Shown here piece by piece: positions 16,897-23,352 of a DNA stretch of 64,000 nt (the first letter of the stretch is position 1; the number at the start of each line of letters is the position of its first letter). The DNA is taken from assembly GCA_026129405.1 (NCBI GenBank), contig JAHCID010000009.1:167795-231794 (forward strand), given 5' to 3'. The translations under genes and the position numbers were made by a program. The notes under the pieces were generated by a model. It had not been told where the DNA came from. It saw nothing but the letters and a program-made list of their open reading frames with translations, and did not search any database. The stretch is from a bacterium. GTDB taxonomy: Bacteria; Desulfobacterota; Binatia; DP-6.

Positions 16897-17970
16897 ATGT
16901 CGGCGGCGCTCCCACACGACGCGCTCGCGCGCGTGGTCGAGCGCGCCTTCGGCGCCGACGCGCACTGCGAGCGCGCGGACGCGCTGCACGGCGACGCCTC
17001 CACGCGCCGCTATCTGCGCCTCCATCTGCGCGGCGCACCCGCACCGACGGCGATCGCCATGGTGCTCGGCGAAGGCCGCTTCACGCCGGGCTCCGACGAG
17101 ATCGTCGGCGGCGGGCCGGCCGTCACCGAGCTGCCCTACGTCAACGTCGGACGCTGGCTCGCGGCGCACGACTTCCCGATCCCGCGCCTCTGGCACGACG
17201 CGGCCGCCGACGAGGGCCTGCTGCTCGTCGAGGACGTCGGCGACACGACGCTGTTCGCGGCGACATGCGGCGACCCCGCGCGCACCGAGCCGCTCTTCGC
17301 GGGCGCGGTCGATCTCCTCGTCGCGCTCCAGGTCGCGGGCGCGCGCGCGCCCGATCCCGCCTGCTACGCGTTCCACCGGCGCTTCGACGCGGCGTTGGCG
17401 CGCGCGGAGCTCGAGCACTTCGTCGACCACGGCGTCGAGACCCGTCATGGTCGGGTGCTGCCGGCGGCGGAGCGGCGCGCGCTGCTGCGCGCCCTCGAGC
17501 CCGTCGTCGCCCCCTTCGAGGACGCCGCGACCGTCCTCTCGCACCGCGACTACATGGCCTGGAACGTCCACATACAGGACGGGCGGCTGCGCCTCATCGA
17601 CTTCCAGGACGCGCTGTGCGCGCCCGACGCCTTCGACCTCGCGCAGCTGCTCACCGATCGCACGACGCCGGAGCGGATCGACGTCGCCCTCGAGCAACGG
17701 CTGATCGCGCGCTTCGTCGCCGCGCGCGCCGCCGCCGGCTGGCCGGTGCCCTCCGGCTTCGAGGAGCGCTATCGTCTGTGCGCGCTCCAGCACGCGTTCA
17801 AGGTGATCGGGCGCTTCTGGTACCTCGAGCGCGTGAAGGGCAAGCCCGGCTACTTCGCGTACCTGCCCGCCGTGTACGGGCTCGCCCGCCGCCTCCTCGC
17901 CGCGACGCCGGCGCTGGCACCGATCCGGCCACGGCTCGCCGCGCTGGTGCCCGAGCTCGCGCCGTCATGA
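16897..17970 (+). CDS. amgK: Anomeric MurNAc/GlcNAc sugar kinase (AmgK-like)
   Basis: 357 residues, aminoglycoside-phosphotransferase fold. HGDASTRRYLRL near the N-terminus is the sugar-kinase variant of the nucleotide-binding strand. Brenner's catalytic motif is HRDYMAWN (about residues 219-226) and the metal-binding DFQ motif follows in LIDFQDALC. In pseudomonads AmgK phosphorylates the anomeric carbon of N-acetylmuramic acid, and MurU then makes UDP-MurNAc, bypassing de novo synthesis. The 4-base overlap with the murU-like gene strongly supports this pairing. A predicted choline/homoserine kinase is less likely. Confidence 0.85.
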   Translation: MSAALPHDALARVVERAFGADAHCERADALHGDASTRRYLRLHLRGAPAPTAIAMVLGEGRFTPGSDEIVGGGPAVTELPYVNVGRWLAAHDFPIPRLWHDAAADEGLLLVEDVGDTTLFAATCGDPARTEPLFAGAVDLLVALQVAGARAPDPACYAFHRRFDAALARAELEHFVDHGVETRHGRVLPAAERRALLRALEPVVAPFEDAATVLSHRDYMAWNVHIQDGRLRLIDFQDALCAPDAFDLAQLLTDRTTPERIDVALEQRLIARFVAARAAAGWPVPSGFEERYRLCALQHAFKVIGRFWYLERVKGKPGYFAYLPAVYGLARRLLAATPALAPIRPRLAALVPELAPS

Positions 17971-18701
17971 TCCGCCACGCGATGGTGCTCGCGGCCGGAC
18001 GCGGCACGCGGCTCGCGCCGCTCACCGACACGCTGCCGAAGCCCCTCATGCCCGTCGGCGGCCGGCCGCTGCTCGAGCACCTCCTCACCTTCCTGCGCGC
18101 CGGCGGCATCGACGAGGTCGTGATCAACCTCCATCACCTCGGCGACCGCATCGAAGCCACCATCGGCGACGGCAGCCGCTTCGGCCTGTGCGTCCGCTAC
18201 TCGCGCGAGCAGGAGATCCGCGACACCGGCGGCGGCATCAAGCACGCCGCGCCGCTGCTCGGGCGCGAGCCGTTCGTGGTGGTCAACGGCGACAGCCTGC
18301 TCGAGCTGGACCTCCGCGCGGTGACCAGCTTTCACGAGACGCGCGGCGGGCTGGCGACGCTCGCGGTCCGCCCCGATCCCGACGCCGCCCGCTACGGCCT
18401 CGTCGAGCTCGACGCCGGCGATCGCGTGCGCCGCATCGCCGGCCTTCCCGCCGACGCCGCCGTTCCGGCGCCGCTGCGCCCGTTCATGTTCCCGGGGCTG
18501 CACGTCCTCGAGCCGGAGGTGCTCGATTGGATGGACGATGGGGCGGCGTTCAGCATCACGCGCGTCACCTATCCGCGCCTGCTCGCCGCCGGGAGGGCGA
18601 TCCACGGATACGCCACCGATGCACGCTGGGTGACGATCGACACGCCGGAGGCGCTCGCCGCGGCCGACGCCCTGCTCACCCGCCGGCCGTTCCGGTTCTG
18701 A
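17967..18701 (+). CDS. murU: N-acetylmuramate-1-phosphate uridylyltransferase (MurU-like)
   Basis: 244 residues, a minimal nucleotidyltransferase without the C-terminal acyltransferase helix of GlmU. The signature GRGTRLAPLTDTLPKPLMPV holds the Gly loop and Lys of sugar-1-phosphate NTP transferases, followed by YSREQEIRDTGGGIKHA and VVNGDSLLELD, whose Asp binds Mg2+. It should use UTP and MurNAc-1-P made by AmgK to give UDP-MurNAc for peptidoglycan recycling. Close relatives act on mannose-1-P or glucose-1-P, so the context is the main argument. A terminator hairpin begins at its stop codon. Confidence 0.85.
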   Translation: MIRHAMVLAAGRGTRLAPLTDTLPKPLMPVGGRPLLEHLLTFLRAGGIDEVVINLHHLGDRIEATIGDGSRFGLCVRYSREQEIRDTGGGIKHAAPLLGREPFVVVNGDSLLELDLRAVTSFHETRGGLATLAVRPDPDAARYGLVELDAGDRVRRIAGLPADAAVPAPLRPFMFPGLHVLEPEVLDWMDDGAAFSITRVTYPRLLAAGRAIHGYATDARWVTIDTPEALAAADALLTRRPFRF

Positions 18702-18742
18702 TGGGTAGCGTCGCAAATGCGTCGCTCGGTGCCCCATTTTTC
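18701..18742 (+). terminator. Rho-independent terminator after murU
   Basis: An inner hairpin AGCGtCGC (18707-18714), loop AAAT, GCGtCGCT (18719-18726) has seven pairs with one T-T mismatch. It is closed by ATGGG...CCCCAT and followed by TTTTTC at 18736-18741. The unusual low-GC tail in this genome supports the call. Confidence 0.6.
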
Positions 18743-18828
18743 AGAAACGGGTTTCTTGACTCGGAGGCTGGGCATCCACTACCCGCAGCATCGGGCCGCA
18801 AGCGCAGGGCCATGGCCAAGTGCGGCAT

Positions 18829-18858
18829 TTGGCACGTCGGTTGCAGCCTTGGTATAGG
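18829..18858 (+). promoter_or_regulatory. Putative promoter of the patatin gene
   Basis: TTGGCA (18829-18834), 18-base spacer, TATAGG (18853-18858), giving a leader of about 50 bases before the ATG at 18918. Confidence 0.5.
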
Positions 18859-18917
18859 CGCATGACGCGACGCTTCAGCCACAGGCAAATCGGACCGAAG
18901 GGGTCAGGGATGGGCGC

Positions 18918-20270
18918 ATGGGACTGACGATCGTCCACAAGAGCGACCTCACCGCCCGCAAGCGCAACCCCCGGGTGGCGCTCGTGCTGGCGGGAGGCGC
19001 GGTCACCGGCGGCGCCTACAAGCTCGGCGGCCTGAAGGCGCTCGACGACTTCCTCGTCAACCGCAAGACGACCGACTTCGACATCTACGTCGGCCTGTCC
19101 GCCGGCTCGTTCCTCGCCGCGCCGCTCGCGGGCGGCGTCACGCCCGTCGAGATGCTGCGCTCGCTCGAGGGCGTCTCCGAGAACTTCTCGCAGTTCGGGG
19201 CCGCCGACTTCTACGGCTTCAACGTCGAGGAGATGCTGAAGAAGCCGCTCGAGTTCCTGCTCGACCTGGTGAGCTACGTCCCCGGCGTCCTCTACGACGT
19301 GCTCGTACAGACGCCGGCGGTGATGCGCGCGCTCGAAGCGCCGCTGGCGCGCGCGCGCCAGCAGCCGACGCTCGACAATCTCGTCGAGTGCACCAAGCCG
19401 ATCATCGACGCGCTCGGCTCCGCGCGCGAGTTCCCCTTCCCGCTCGCGTACCTGCCGTCGGGGCTCTTCGACAATCACACGATCGAGCGCTACCTGCGCG
19501 GGAACATCGAGCGCCGCGGCATGACGAACGACTTCCGCGTCCTCTATCGGGTGCGCGGGATCGAGCTCTACATCGTCGCCATGAACCTCGATACGGCGGA
19601 GCGCGTGGTGTTCGGCCACGACGAGGACACGTCGCTCACGATCTCCGAGGCGGTGCAGGCGTCGACGGCGCTGCCGGGCTTCTACAAGCCGGCGCGGCTG
19701 AAGGGCGTCGACTACGTCGACGGCGGCGTGCGGCGCACGGCGAACATCGACGTCGCCATCGAGCACGGGGCGGATCTGGTCATCTGCTACAACCCGTTCC
19801 GGCCCTTCTCGAATCGTGTCGTGCGACGCTTCCACCCCGAGCGCAACGCCTACATGCTCGAAGGTCGGCCGCTCGCGGACCAGGGCATGCTCACGGTCCT
19901 GAACCAGGTGTTCCGCACCCTGCTCCACTCGCGCCTCCAGCTCGGCATCCGCCAGTACCAGGACGACCCCAACTTCCAGGGCGACATCATCCTCGTCGAG
20001 CCCGCCGAGACCGATCTCACCTTCTTCCGCATGGCGCCGCTCAATCTGTGGGCGGGCAAGAGCGCCGGAGCGCACGGCTATCTGTCGGTCACCGAGACGG
20101 TCGAGTCGCACTACGACCTGATCCGGCAGATCCTCCAGAGCTACGGCATCCAGATGACCCGGAAGGAGGTCCGCGAGGGCCTCGAGCGGCTCCTCACGAG
20201 CGACAGCAGCGACGCACCCGACGACGTGCTCCTGCGCGACGTGCCCAAGCGCAACCTCCACGTAGCCTGA
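18918..20270 (+). CDS. Patatin-like phospholipase/acyl hydrolase
   Basis: 450 residues. The patatin fold is shown by the oxyanion-hole loop LAGGAVTGGAYKLGGL (about residues 24-39), the nucleophile elbow GLSAGS (about 59-64; Ser of G-x-S-x-G) and the catalytic Asp in VDGGV (about 272). Such enzymes release fatty acids from phospholipids or storage lipids. There is no signal peptide, so it is probably cytosolic or membrane-associated. The long C-terminal part (ERNAYMLEGRPLADQGML onward) is typical of longer bacterial patatins. It has its own promoter and is flanked by unrelated genes, so its substrate is open. Confidence 0.88.
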   Translation: MGLTIVHKSDLTARKRNPRVALVLAGGAVTGGAYKLGGLKALDDFLVNRKTTDFDIYVGLSAGSFLAAPLAGGVTPVEMLRSLEGVSENFSQFGAADFYGFNVEEMLKKPLEFLLDLVSYVPGVLYDVLVQTPAVMRALEAPLARARQQPTLDNLVECTKPIIDALGSAREFPFPLAYLPSGLFDNHTIERYLRGNIERRGMTNDFRVLYRVRGIELYIVAMNLDTAERVVFGHDEDTSLTISEAVQASTALPGFYKPARLKGVDYVDGGVRRTANIDVAIEHGADLVICYNPFRPFSNRVVRRFHPERNAYMLEGRPLADQGMLTVLNQVFRTLLHSRLQLGIRQYQDDPNFQGDIILVEPAETDLTFFRMAPLNLWAGKSAGAHGYLSVTETVESHYDLIRQILQSYGIQMTRKEVREGLERLLTSDSSDAPDDVLLRDVPKRNLHVA

Positions 20271-20326
20271 CGCAGGGCCGCATCGGCGTCGCTCGCATGG
20301 AAGAAATCCCATTGCGAGACGGCGCG

Positions 20327-20355
20327 TTGCCGGGCCAATGCCCGTGTGTTAGCGT
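20327..20355 (+). promoter_or_regulatory. Putative cysH promoter, leaderless geometry
   Basis: TTGCCG (20327-20332), 17-base spacer, TAGCGT (20350-20355), then 6 bases to the ATG at 20362. No Shine-Dalgarno sequence can fit. Confidence 0.5.
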
Positions 20356-20361
20356 CGCGCG

Positions 20362-21072
20362 ATGATCGCGACCGCGGAGGAACTCGACCTCGCGGCGACC
20401 AACGCCGAGCTCGAGAAGGCCGCTCCCCAGGAGATCCTGGCCTGGACGTGGAAGCGCTTCGCGCCGGACGTCATCCTCACCTGCTCCTTCCAGCACGACG
20501 GCGTGATCCTGGCGCACATGCTGCGCGACGTCGCCCCGGAGGTCCCCGTCGTCTTCGTCAACACGGGCTTCCACTTTCCCGAGACGCTGCGCTACCGCGA
20601 CGAGATCGTCGCGCGCCTGGGCATCAAGCTGGTCGAGCTGCAGCCGATCATGGCGCGCGAGGAGTTCGCCGAGCGCCACGGGCTCGACCTCTACGCCCGC
20701 GACCCCGACCTGTGCTGCCACATCAACAAGGTCGAGCCCCTGAAGCGGTTCCTCCCCGGCGTCCGGGCCTGGATCAACGGCCGGCGCCGCGACCAGTCCG
20801 GGGGGCGCCAGGCCATCCGCGTCGTGGAGGCGTTCCAGGGCGGGCTCTACAAGGTCAACCCGCTCGCCGGCTGGACCTCACGCGACAGCTTCTACTACCT
20901 GGAGCAGCACGGGATTCCGACGCACCCGCTCTTCGAGCAGGGCTACGCCAGCATCGGCTGCGCGCCGTGCACCCGTCCCGTCCTCCCCGGTGAGGACGAG
21001 CGCGACGGGCGCTGGGCCGGCCTCGGCAAGACCGAGTGCGGCCTGCACACCTTCCTCGATCCGAAGGAGTGA
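20362..21072 (+). CDS. cysH: Assimilatory adenylylsulfate (APS) reductase, CysH family
   Basis: 236 residues. The PP-loop-type domain begins with ILTCSFQHDGVILAHML and VVFVNTGFHFPETLRY. The iron-sulfur cysteines that separate APS reductases from PAPS reductases are present as DPDLCCHINKVEPL and GCAPCTRPV, and the C-terminal ECGLH carries the redox-active Cys that takes the sulfonate. It should reduce adenylyl sulfate to sulfite with thioredoxin in cysteine synthesis. No cysD, cysN, cysC or sulfite reductase is nearby. The window's ergothioneine gene would be one consumer of the cysteine. Confidence 0.92.
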   Translation: MIATAEELDLAATNAELEKAAPQEILAWTWKRFAPDVILTCSFQHDGVILAHMLRDVAPEVPVVFVNTGFHFPETLRYRDEIVARLGIKLVELQPIMAREEFAERHGLDLYARDPDLCCHINKVEPLKRFLPGVRAWINGRRRDQSGGRQAIRVVEAFQGGLYKVNPLAGWTSRDSFYYLEQHGIPTHPLFEQGYASIGCAPCTRPVLPGEDERDGRWAGLGKTECGLHTFLDPKE

Positions 21073-21089
21073 CGCTCGGACGATCCGGA

Positions 21090-21866
21090 TCAGTCCGGGT
21101 CGTCTCCCCGCTCGGCCATCGCCTCGGCGTGGAGCTCGAGCACGTCCTCCCCGAGGCGCCGTATCAGCCAACGGTGGATGGTCGCGGCGGTCGCGTACCA
21201 CGACGGCTCGCACGCAAGCCAGTGACCGGCGTCCGCGACGCTGCGATGTTCGGCTCCCAGGCGCGCCGCCATGGCGGCGGCGGCTTCCGGACCAAGCTGC
21301 ACGTCCCGTGCGCCCGCGACGACGAGCACGGGAGGCGGCGGCGGCACCAGCGACCGACGTCTGCGCAGCACGTCGAGGACCAGGTCCGCCGGCTCGGGGA
21401 CGAGCGCGGGGATACCCCCCGCCGGCAGCGCGCCGAGGACCCGCGCCAGCAACGTGAGATGGGGAGGAGGTACGGGACGACCGCGCAGCAGCGCCAGGAA
21501 CGCGTCGAGACGACGCACCAGGAGGCGCAGCGACCAGGCACCGGCGGCAAGCGGCGCGAGCAGGATCAGGGCCACGAGCGGTACGCGCTGCGCAACGGCC
21601 AACGCCACGATGCCGCCCGCGTCGTGCCCCACCAGCACGGGAGGGCTCGGGAGGCCGCGTACATGCGCGGCGACGGCCTCGGCCCTGGCCTCGACGCCGC
21701 CGCGCTCGCTCGCGGCGAACTCGAGCATCGCCCCTTCCCACCCGCGATGCGCCAGGGCGCCCGGGATTCCCCCGAACGCAGCGGCTCGACACCACAGGCC
21801 CGGCAGGTACAGCAGCGGAGGCGTGTAGCGCGGGCTCTCGGCGACGACGGGGATGGTGCGGATCAC
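21090..21866 (-). CDS. Alpha/beta hydrolase with an Asp in the nucleophile elbow
   Basis: 258 residues. LLYLPGLWCRAAAFGGIP is the oxyanion-side HG-loop region, the elbow is GHDAGG (about residues 79-84), and a C-terminal DAGHWL supplies the catalytic His. Most relatives have Ser in G-x-S-x-G; Asp is the nucleophile in epoxide hydrolases and haloalkane dehalogenases, so one of those reactions is more likely than ester hydrolysis. The proline-rich segment PVPPPHLTLLARVLGALP is a short lid. GTG start at 21866, just after a terminator. It ends 17 bases from the cysH stop, converging with it. Confidence 0.75.
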   Translation of the reverse strand: MIRTIPVVAESPRYTPPLLYLPGLWCRAAAFGGIPGALAHRGWEGAMLEFAASERGGVEARAEAVAAHVRGLPSPPVLVGHDAGGIVALAVAQRVPLVALILLAPLAAGAWSLRLLVRRLDAFLALLRGRPVPPPHLTLLARVLGALPAGGIPALVPEPADLVLDVLRRRRSLVPPPPPVLVVAGARDVQLGPEAAAAMAARLGAEHRSVADAGHWLACEPSWYATAATIHRWLIRRLGEDVLELHAEAMAERGDDPD

Positions 21867-21881
21867 GCGCGCTGTACCAAT

Positions 21882-21917
21882 GAAAAAGGCCCTCGGCGCG
21901 TGCCGGAGGGCCTTTCT
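21882..21917 (-). terminator. Terminator hairpin upstream of the hydrolase, possibly bidirectional
   Basis: Arms AAAGGCCCTC (21885-21894) and GAGGGCCTTT (21906-21915) are perfect over 10 bases. On the minus strand the hairpin is followed by TTTTTCA, a classical termination tract; on the plus strand by TTTCTC. A second GGGCCCC/GGGGCCC hairpin sits beside it at about 21921-21937. Confidence 0.75.
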
Positions 21918-22013
21918 CTCGGGCCCCCTCGGGGCCCGAATCTCGCCCGGGACGAAAACTACTCGGGTACTACTGAAACTGAACTTACGTGCCTAGCTCG
22001 GACAGAAGAAACT

Positions 22014-22033
22014 GCGCGACCTGACGGTCGCGC
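22014..22033 (-). terminator. Terminator of the lysine-rich small protein gene
   Basis: Perfect 8-base arms GCGCGACC and GGTCGCGC with a 4-base loop, starting 4 bases after the TAA, followed on the minus strand by AGTTTCTTC. Confidence 0.65.
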
Positions 22034-22037
22034 GGGG

Positions 22038-22118
22038 TTACTTCTTCTTCTTGGCCGCCTTCTTCTTGGCGGGCGCCTTCTTCTTGGCCTTGCTCACGGT
22101 CTTCTTCTTCGCAGCCAT
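22038..22118 (-). CDS. 26-residue lysine-rich small protein (histone H1 tail-like)
   Basis: The protein is M-A-A-K-K-K-T-V-S-K-A-K-K-K-A-P-A, then K-K-K-A-A-K-K-K-K: 15 of 26 residues are Lys, and the rest mostly Ala with single Pro, Thr, Val and Ser. This resembles the KAKKKAPAKKK tails of eukaryotic H1 and bacterial lysine-rich nucleoid proteins, so nucleic-acid binding is a reasonable inference. It is clearly a gene and not a chance frame. GGAGGTGACC sits right before the ATG, a near-consensus promoter lies about 105 bases upstream, and a terminator follows the stop by 4 bases. Bacterial relatives usually have the tail on a larger domain; here only the tail is encoded. Confidence 0.75.
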   Translation of the reverse strand: MAAKKKTVSKAKKKAPAKKKAAKKKK

Positions 22119-22223
22119 GGTCACCTCCGAATGGGCCTCTCGATGGAGGCCGGGTCTGGAACGTTGTGTTGCAGGGTCCCAGGGCGAGACTCCCACCACC
22201 CCTCCAACATCCACACCGACATC

Positions 22224-22252
22224 CGTATAGGGTGCACCGGTGCAAGAGTCAA
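22224..22252 (-). promoter_or_regulatory. Strong promoter of the lysine-rich small protein with an embedded palindrome
   Basis: Minus strand TTGACT (22247-22252), 17-base spacer, TATACG (22224-22229), the closest match to the sigma-70 consensus among the promoters I compared here. The spacer contains a perfect 12-base palindrome, TGCACCGGTGCA (22233-22244), placed as a repressor operator would be. The leader of about 105 bases contains a GGCCTC/GAGGCC hairpin just upstream of the ribosome site. Confidence 0.7.
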
Positions 22253-22394
22253 GAGAGCACCAGCGTTTTGGAAATTTTTTTTTATTCCATGACCTCGGAA
22301 ATCCGCGGGCATCCGGACCTTAGAATGTCGTTCCCGGATTCCCGGCGCGACCGATAGCAGAGTGTTTTACCGACACCGCGCGCCGGCAGGATGA
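22253..22394. other. AT-rich island upstream of the small-protein promoter
   Basis: No gene. A run of nine T on the plus strand (about 22270-22280, GGAAATTTTTTTTTATTCC) lies about 20-40 bases upstream of the -35 box on the minus strand, where an UP-like element or bent A-tract would stimulate transcription. It stands out sharply from the GC-rich surroundings. Confidence 0.4.
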
Positions 22395-22423
22395 TTGCCT
22401 CCGAGCAACGTTTCGGTTACCTC
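22395..22423 (+). promoter_or_regulatory. Putative ftsB promoter, leaderless geometry
   Basis: TTGCCT (22395-22400), 17-base spacer, TACCTC (22418-22423, the same -10 hexamer as the nuo promoter), then 8 bases to the GTG at 22432. Confidence 0.4.
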
Positions 22424-22431
22424 CACGGGCG

Positions 22432-22737
22432 GTGGGCGGAGCGGGGGCGCGGGTCCTGAGCGGAGCGTTGGGGATTACCATCGCCGCGGTCGCCTGGTCG
22501 GTTCTCTTCGGGGCCGACGGCATCAGCCGCCTCCTCGATCTCCAGGCCAAGCGCCAGGAGTTGGGCTCCGCGACCGTGGAGCGGATGCAGGAGAACGACA
22601 CGCTCCGTAACGAAATCGAGAAGCTGCGCGCCGACGCCAGCCACCTCGAGGCGCTCGCGCGCCGCCAGCTGGGGCTCGTGCGGGCGGACGAGGTGGTCTA
22701 TCGCTTCGGACGCCACGCGGGCGTCCCGCCGCGCTGA
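22432..22737 (+). CDS. ftsB: FtsB/DivIC-type septum formation protein
   Basis: 101 residues with the architecture of FtsB: a short cytoplasmic N-terminus, one membrane helix (SGALGITIAAVAWSVLFG), a coiled coil (residues about 35-72, LLDLQAKRQELGSATVERM) and a C-terminal segment ending in the family's ALARRQLGLVRADEVVYRF. FtsB joins FtsL and FtsQ in the divisome and regulates septal wall synthesis. GTG start; ends 32 bases from the converging gcvH stop. Confidence 0.85.
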   Translation: MGGAGARVLSGALGITIAAVAWSVLFGADGISRLLDLQAKRQELGSATVERMQENDTLRNEIEKLRADASHLEALARRQLGLVRADEVVYRFGRHAGVPPR

Positions 22738-22769
22738 TCCGACGCCCGGAGCGTCCCGGCCGCGGGCGA

Positions 22770-23156
22770 TCAGCCCTCTTCGCCGCCGGCGGCGAACTCT
22801 TCGTACTCGTCGAGGTCCATGAGGTCGTCGAGCTCGGACTCGTCGGCCATCTCGATCTCGACCAGCCACCCCTCGTGGAGCGGGTCCTCGTTGACCAGAC
22901 GGGGCTGGTCGTCGAGCTCGGTGTTGACCGCGGTCACCGGCCCGCTGAGGGGTGAGATCAGCTCCTGGACGGTGCGCACGCTCTCGATCTCGCCGAAGGG
23001 CTCGCCCTTCTCCATCTCGTCGCCCACGTCGGGGGCTTCGACCGCGATGACCTCGCCCAGCTCGCTCTGCCCGTACTCCGAGATGCCGACCTGCGCGCGA
23101 TTTCCCTCGACGCGCACCCATAGGTGATCTTCGGTGAACTTGAGCGTGTCAGCCAT
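22770..23156 (-). CDS. gcvH: Glycine cleavage H-like protein lacking the lipoyl lysine
   Basis: 128 residues, the usual GcvH size, with a complete lipoyl-domain fold: HLWVRVEGNRAQVGISEYGQ, LGEVIAVEAPDVGDE, then IESVRTVQELISPLSGPVTAVN. In working H proteins the hairpin reads ESVKAxS, and that Lys carries lipoate to shuttle the aminomethyl group between GcvP, GcvT and the dihydrolipoamide dehydrogenase. Here the codon is CGC, Arg. An Arg cannot be lipoylated, so this copy should not act as a normal carrier. The acidic C-terminus (DDLMDLDEYEEF) is also unusual. No gcvT or gcvP is near. It may be a regulatory or binding paralogue, or a degenerate copy. Confidence 0.85.
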   Translation of the reverse strand: MADTLKFTEDHLWVRVEGNRAQVGISEYGQSELGEVIAVEAPDVGDEMEKGEPFGEIESVRTVQELISPLSGPVTAVNTELDDQPRLVNEDPLHEGWLVEIEMADESELDDLMDLDEYEEFAAGGEEG

Positions 23157-23293
23157 TGTGAAGCTCGAAAACGTTGCGGTTCATGGCCCGGTCGCGCGTC
23201 GATACAGAGCCCTGCCCGGCCGTGTCAAGGCCGTCCGGGGCGATGCGGCCGCGTGCAGCGCGCACCCGAACGCCGCGGGCCGGGCGCGCGGCG

Positions 23294-23323
23294 CGGAGGT
23301 CGTCCCGATCGGGACGACCTCCG
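23294..23323. repeat. 30-base perfect palindrome between nrdJ and gcvH
   Basis: The 15-base arm starting CGGAGGTCGTCCCGA is followed directly by its exact complement. It lies 30 bases downstream of the nrdJ stop and 137 bases downstream of the gcvH start codon on the minus strand, beyond the gcvH promoter side. A loop-free hairpin without a T tract could be a 3' stabiliser, a Rho-dependent terminator aid, or a protein-binding site. Confidence 0.6.
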
Positions 23324-23352
23324 GCGCCGCCACCACGGCCGGCGTCAGGCGC

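Noticed and set aside
22260-22290. Plus-strand terminator at the T9 run
   Set aside because: No GC-rich stem precedes the T run and no plus-strand gene lies upstream; an UP-like element for the minus-strand promoter is more likely.
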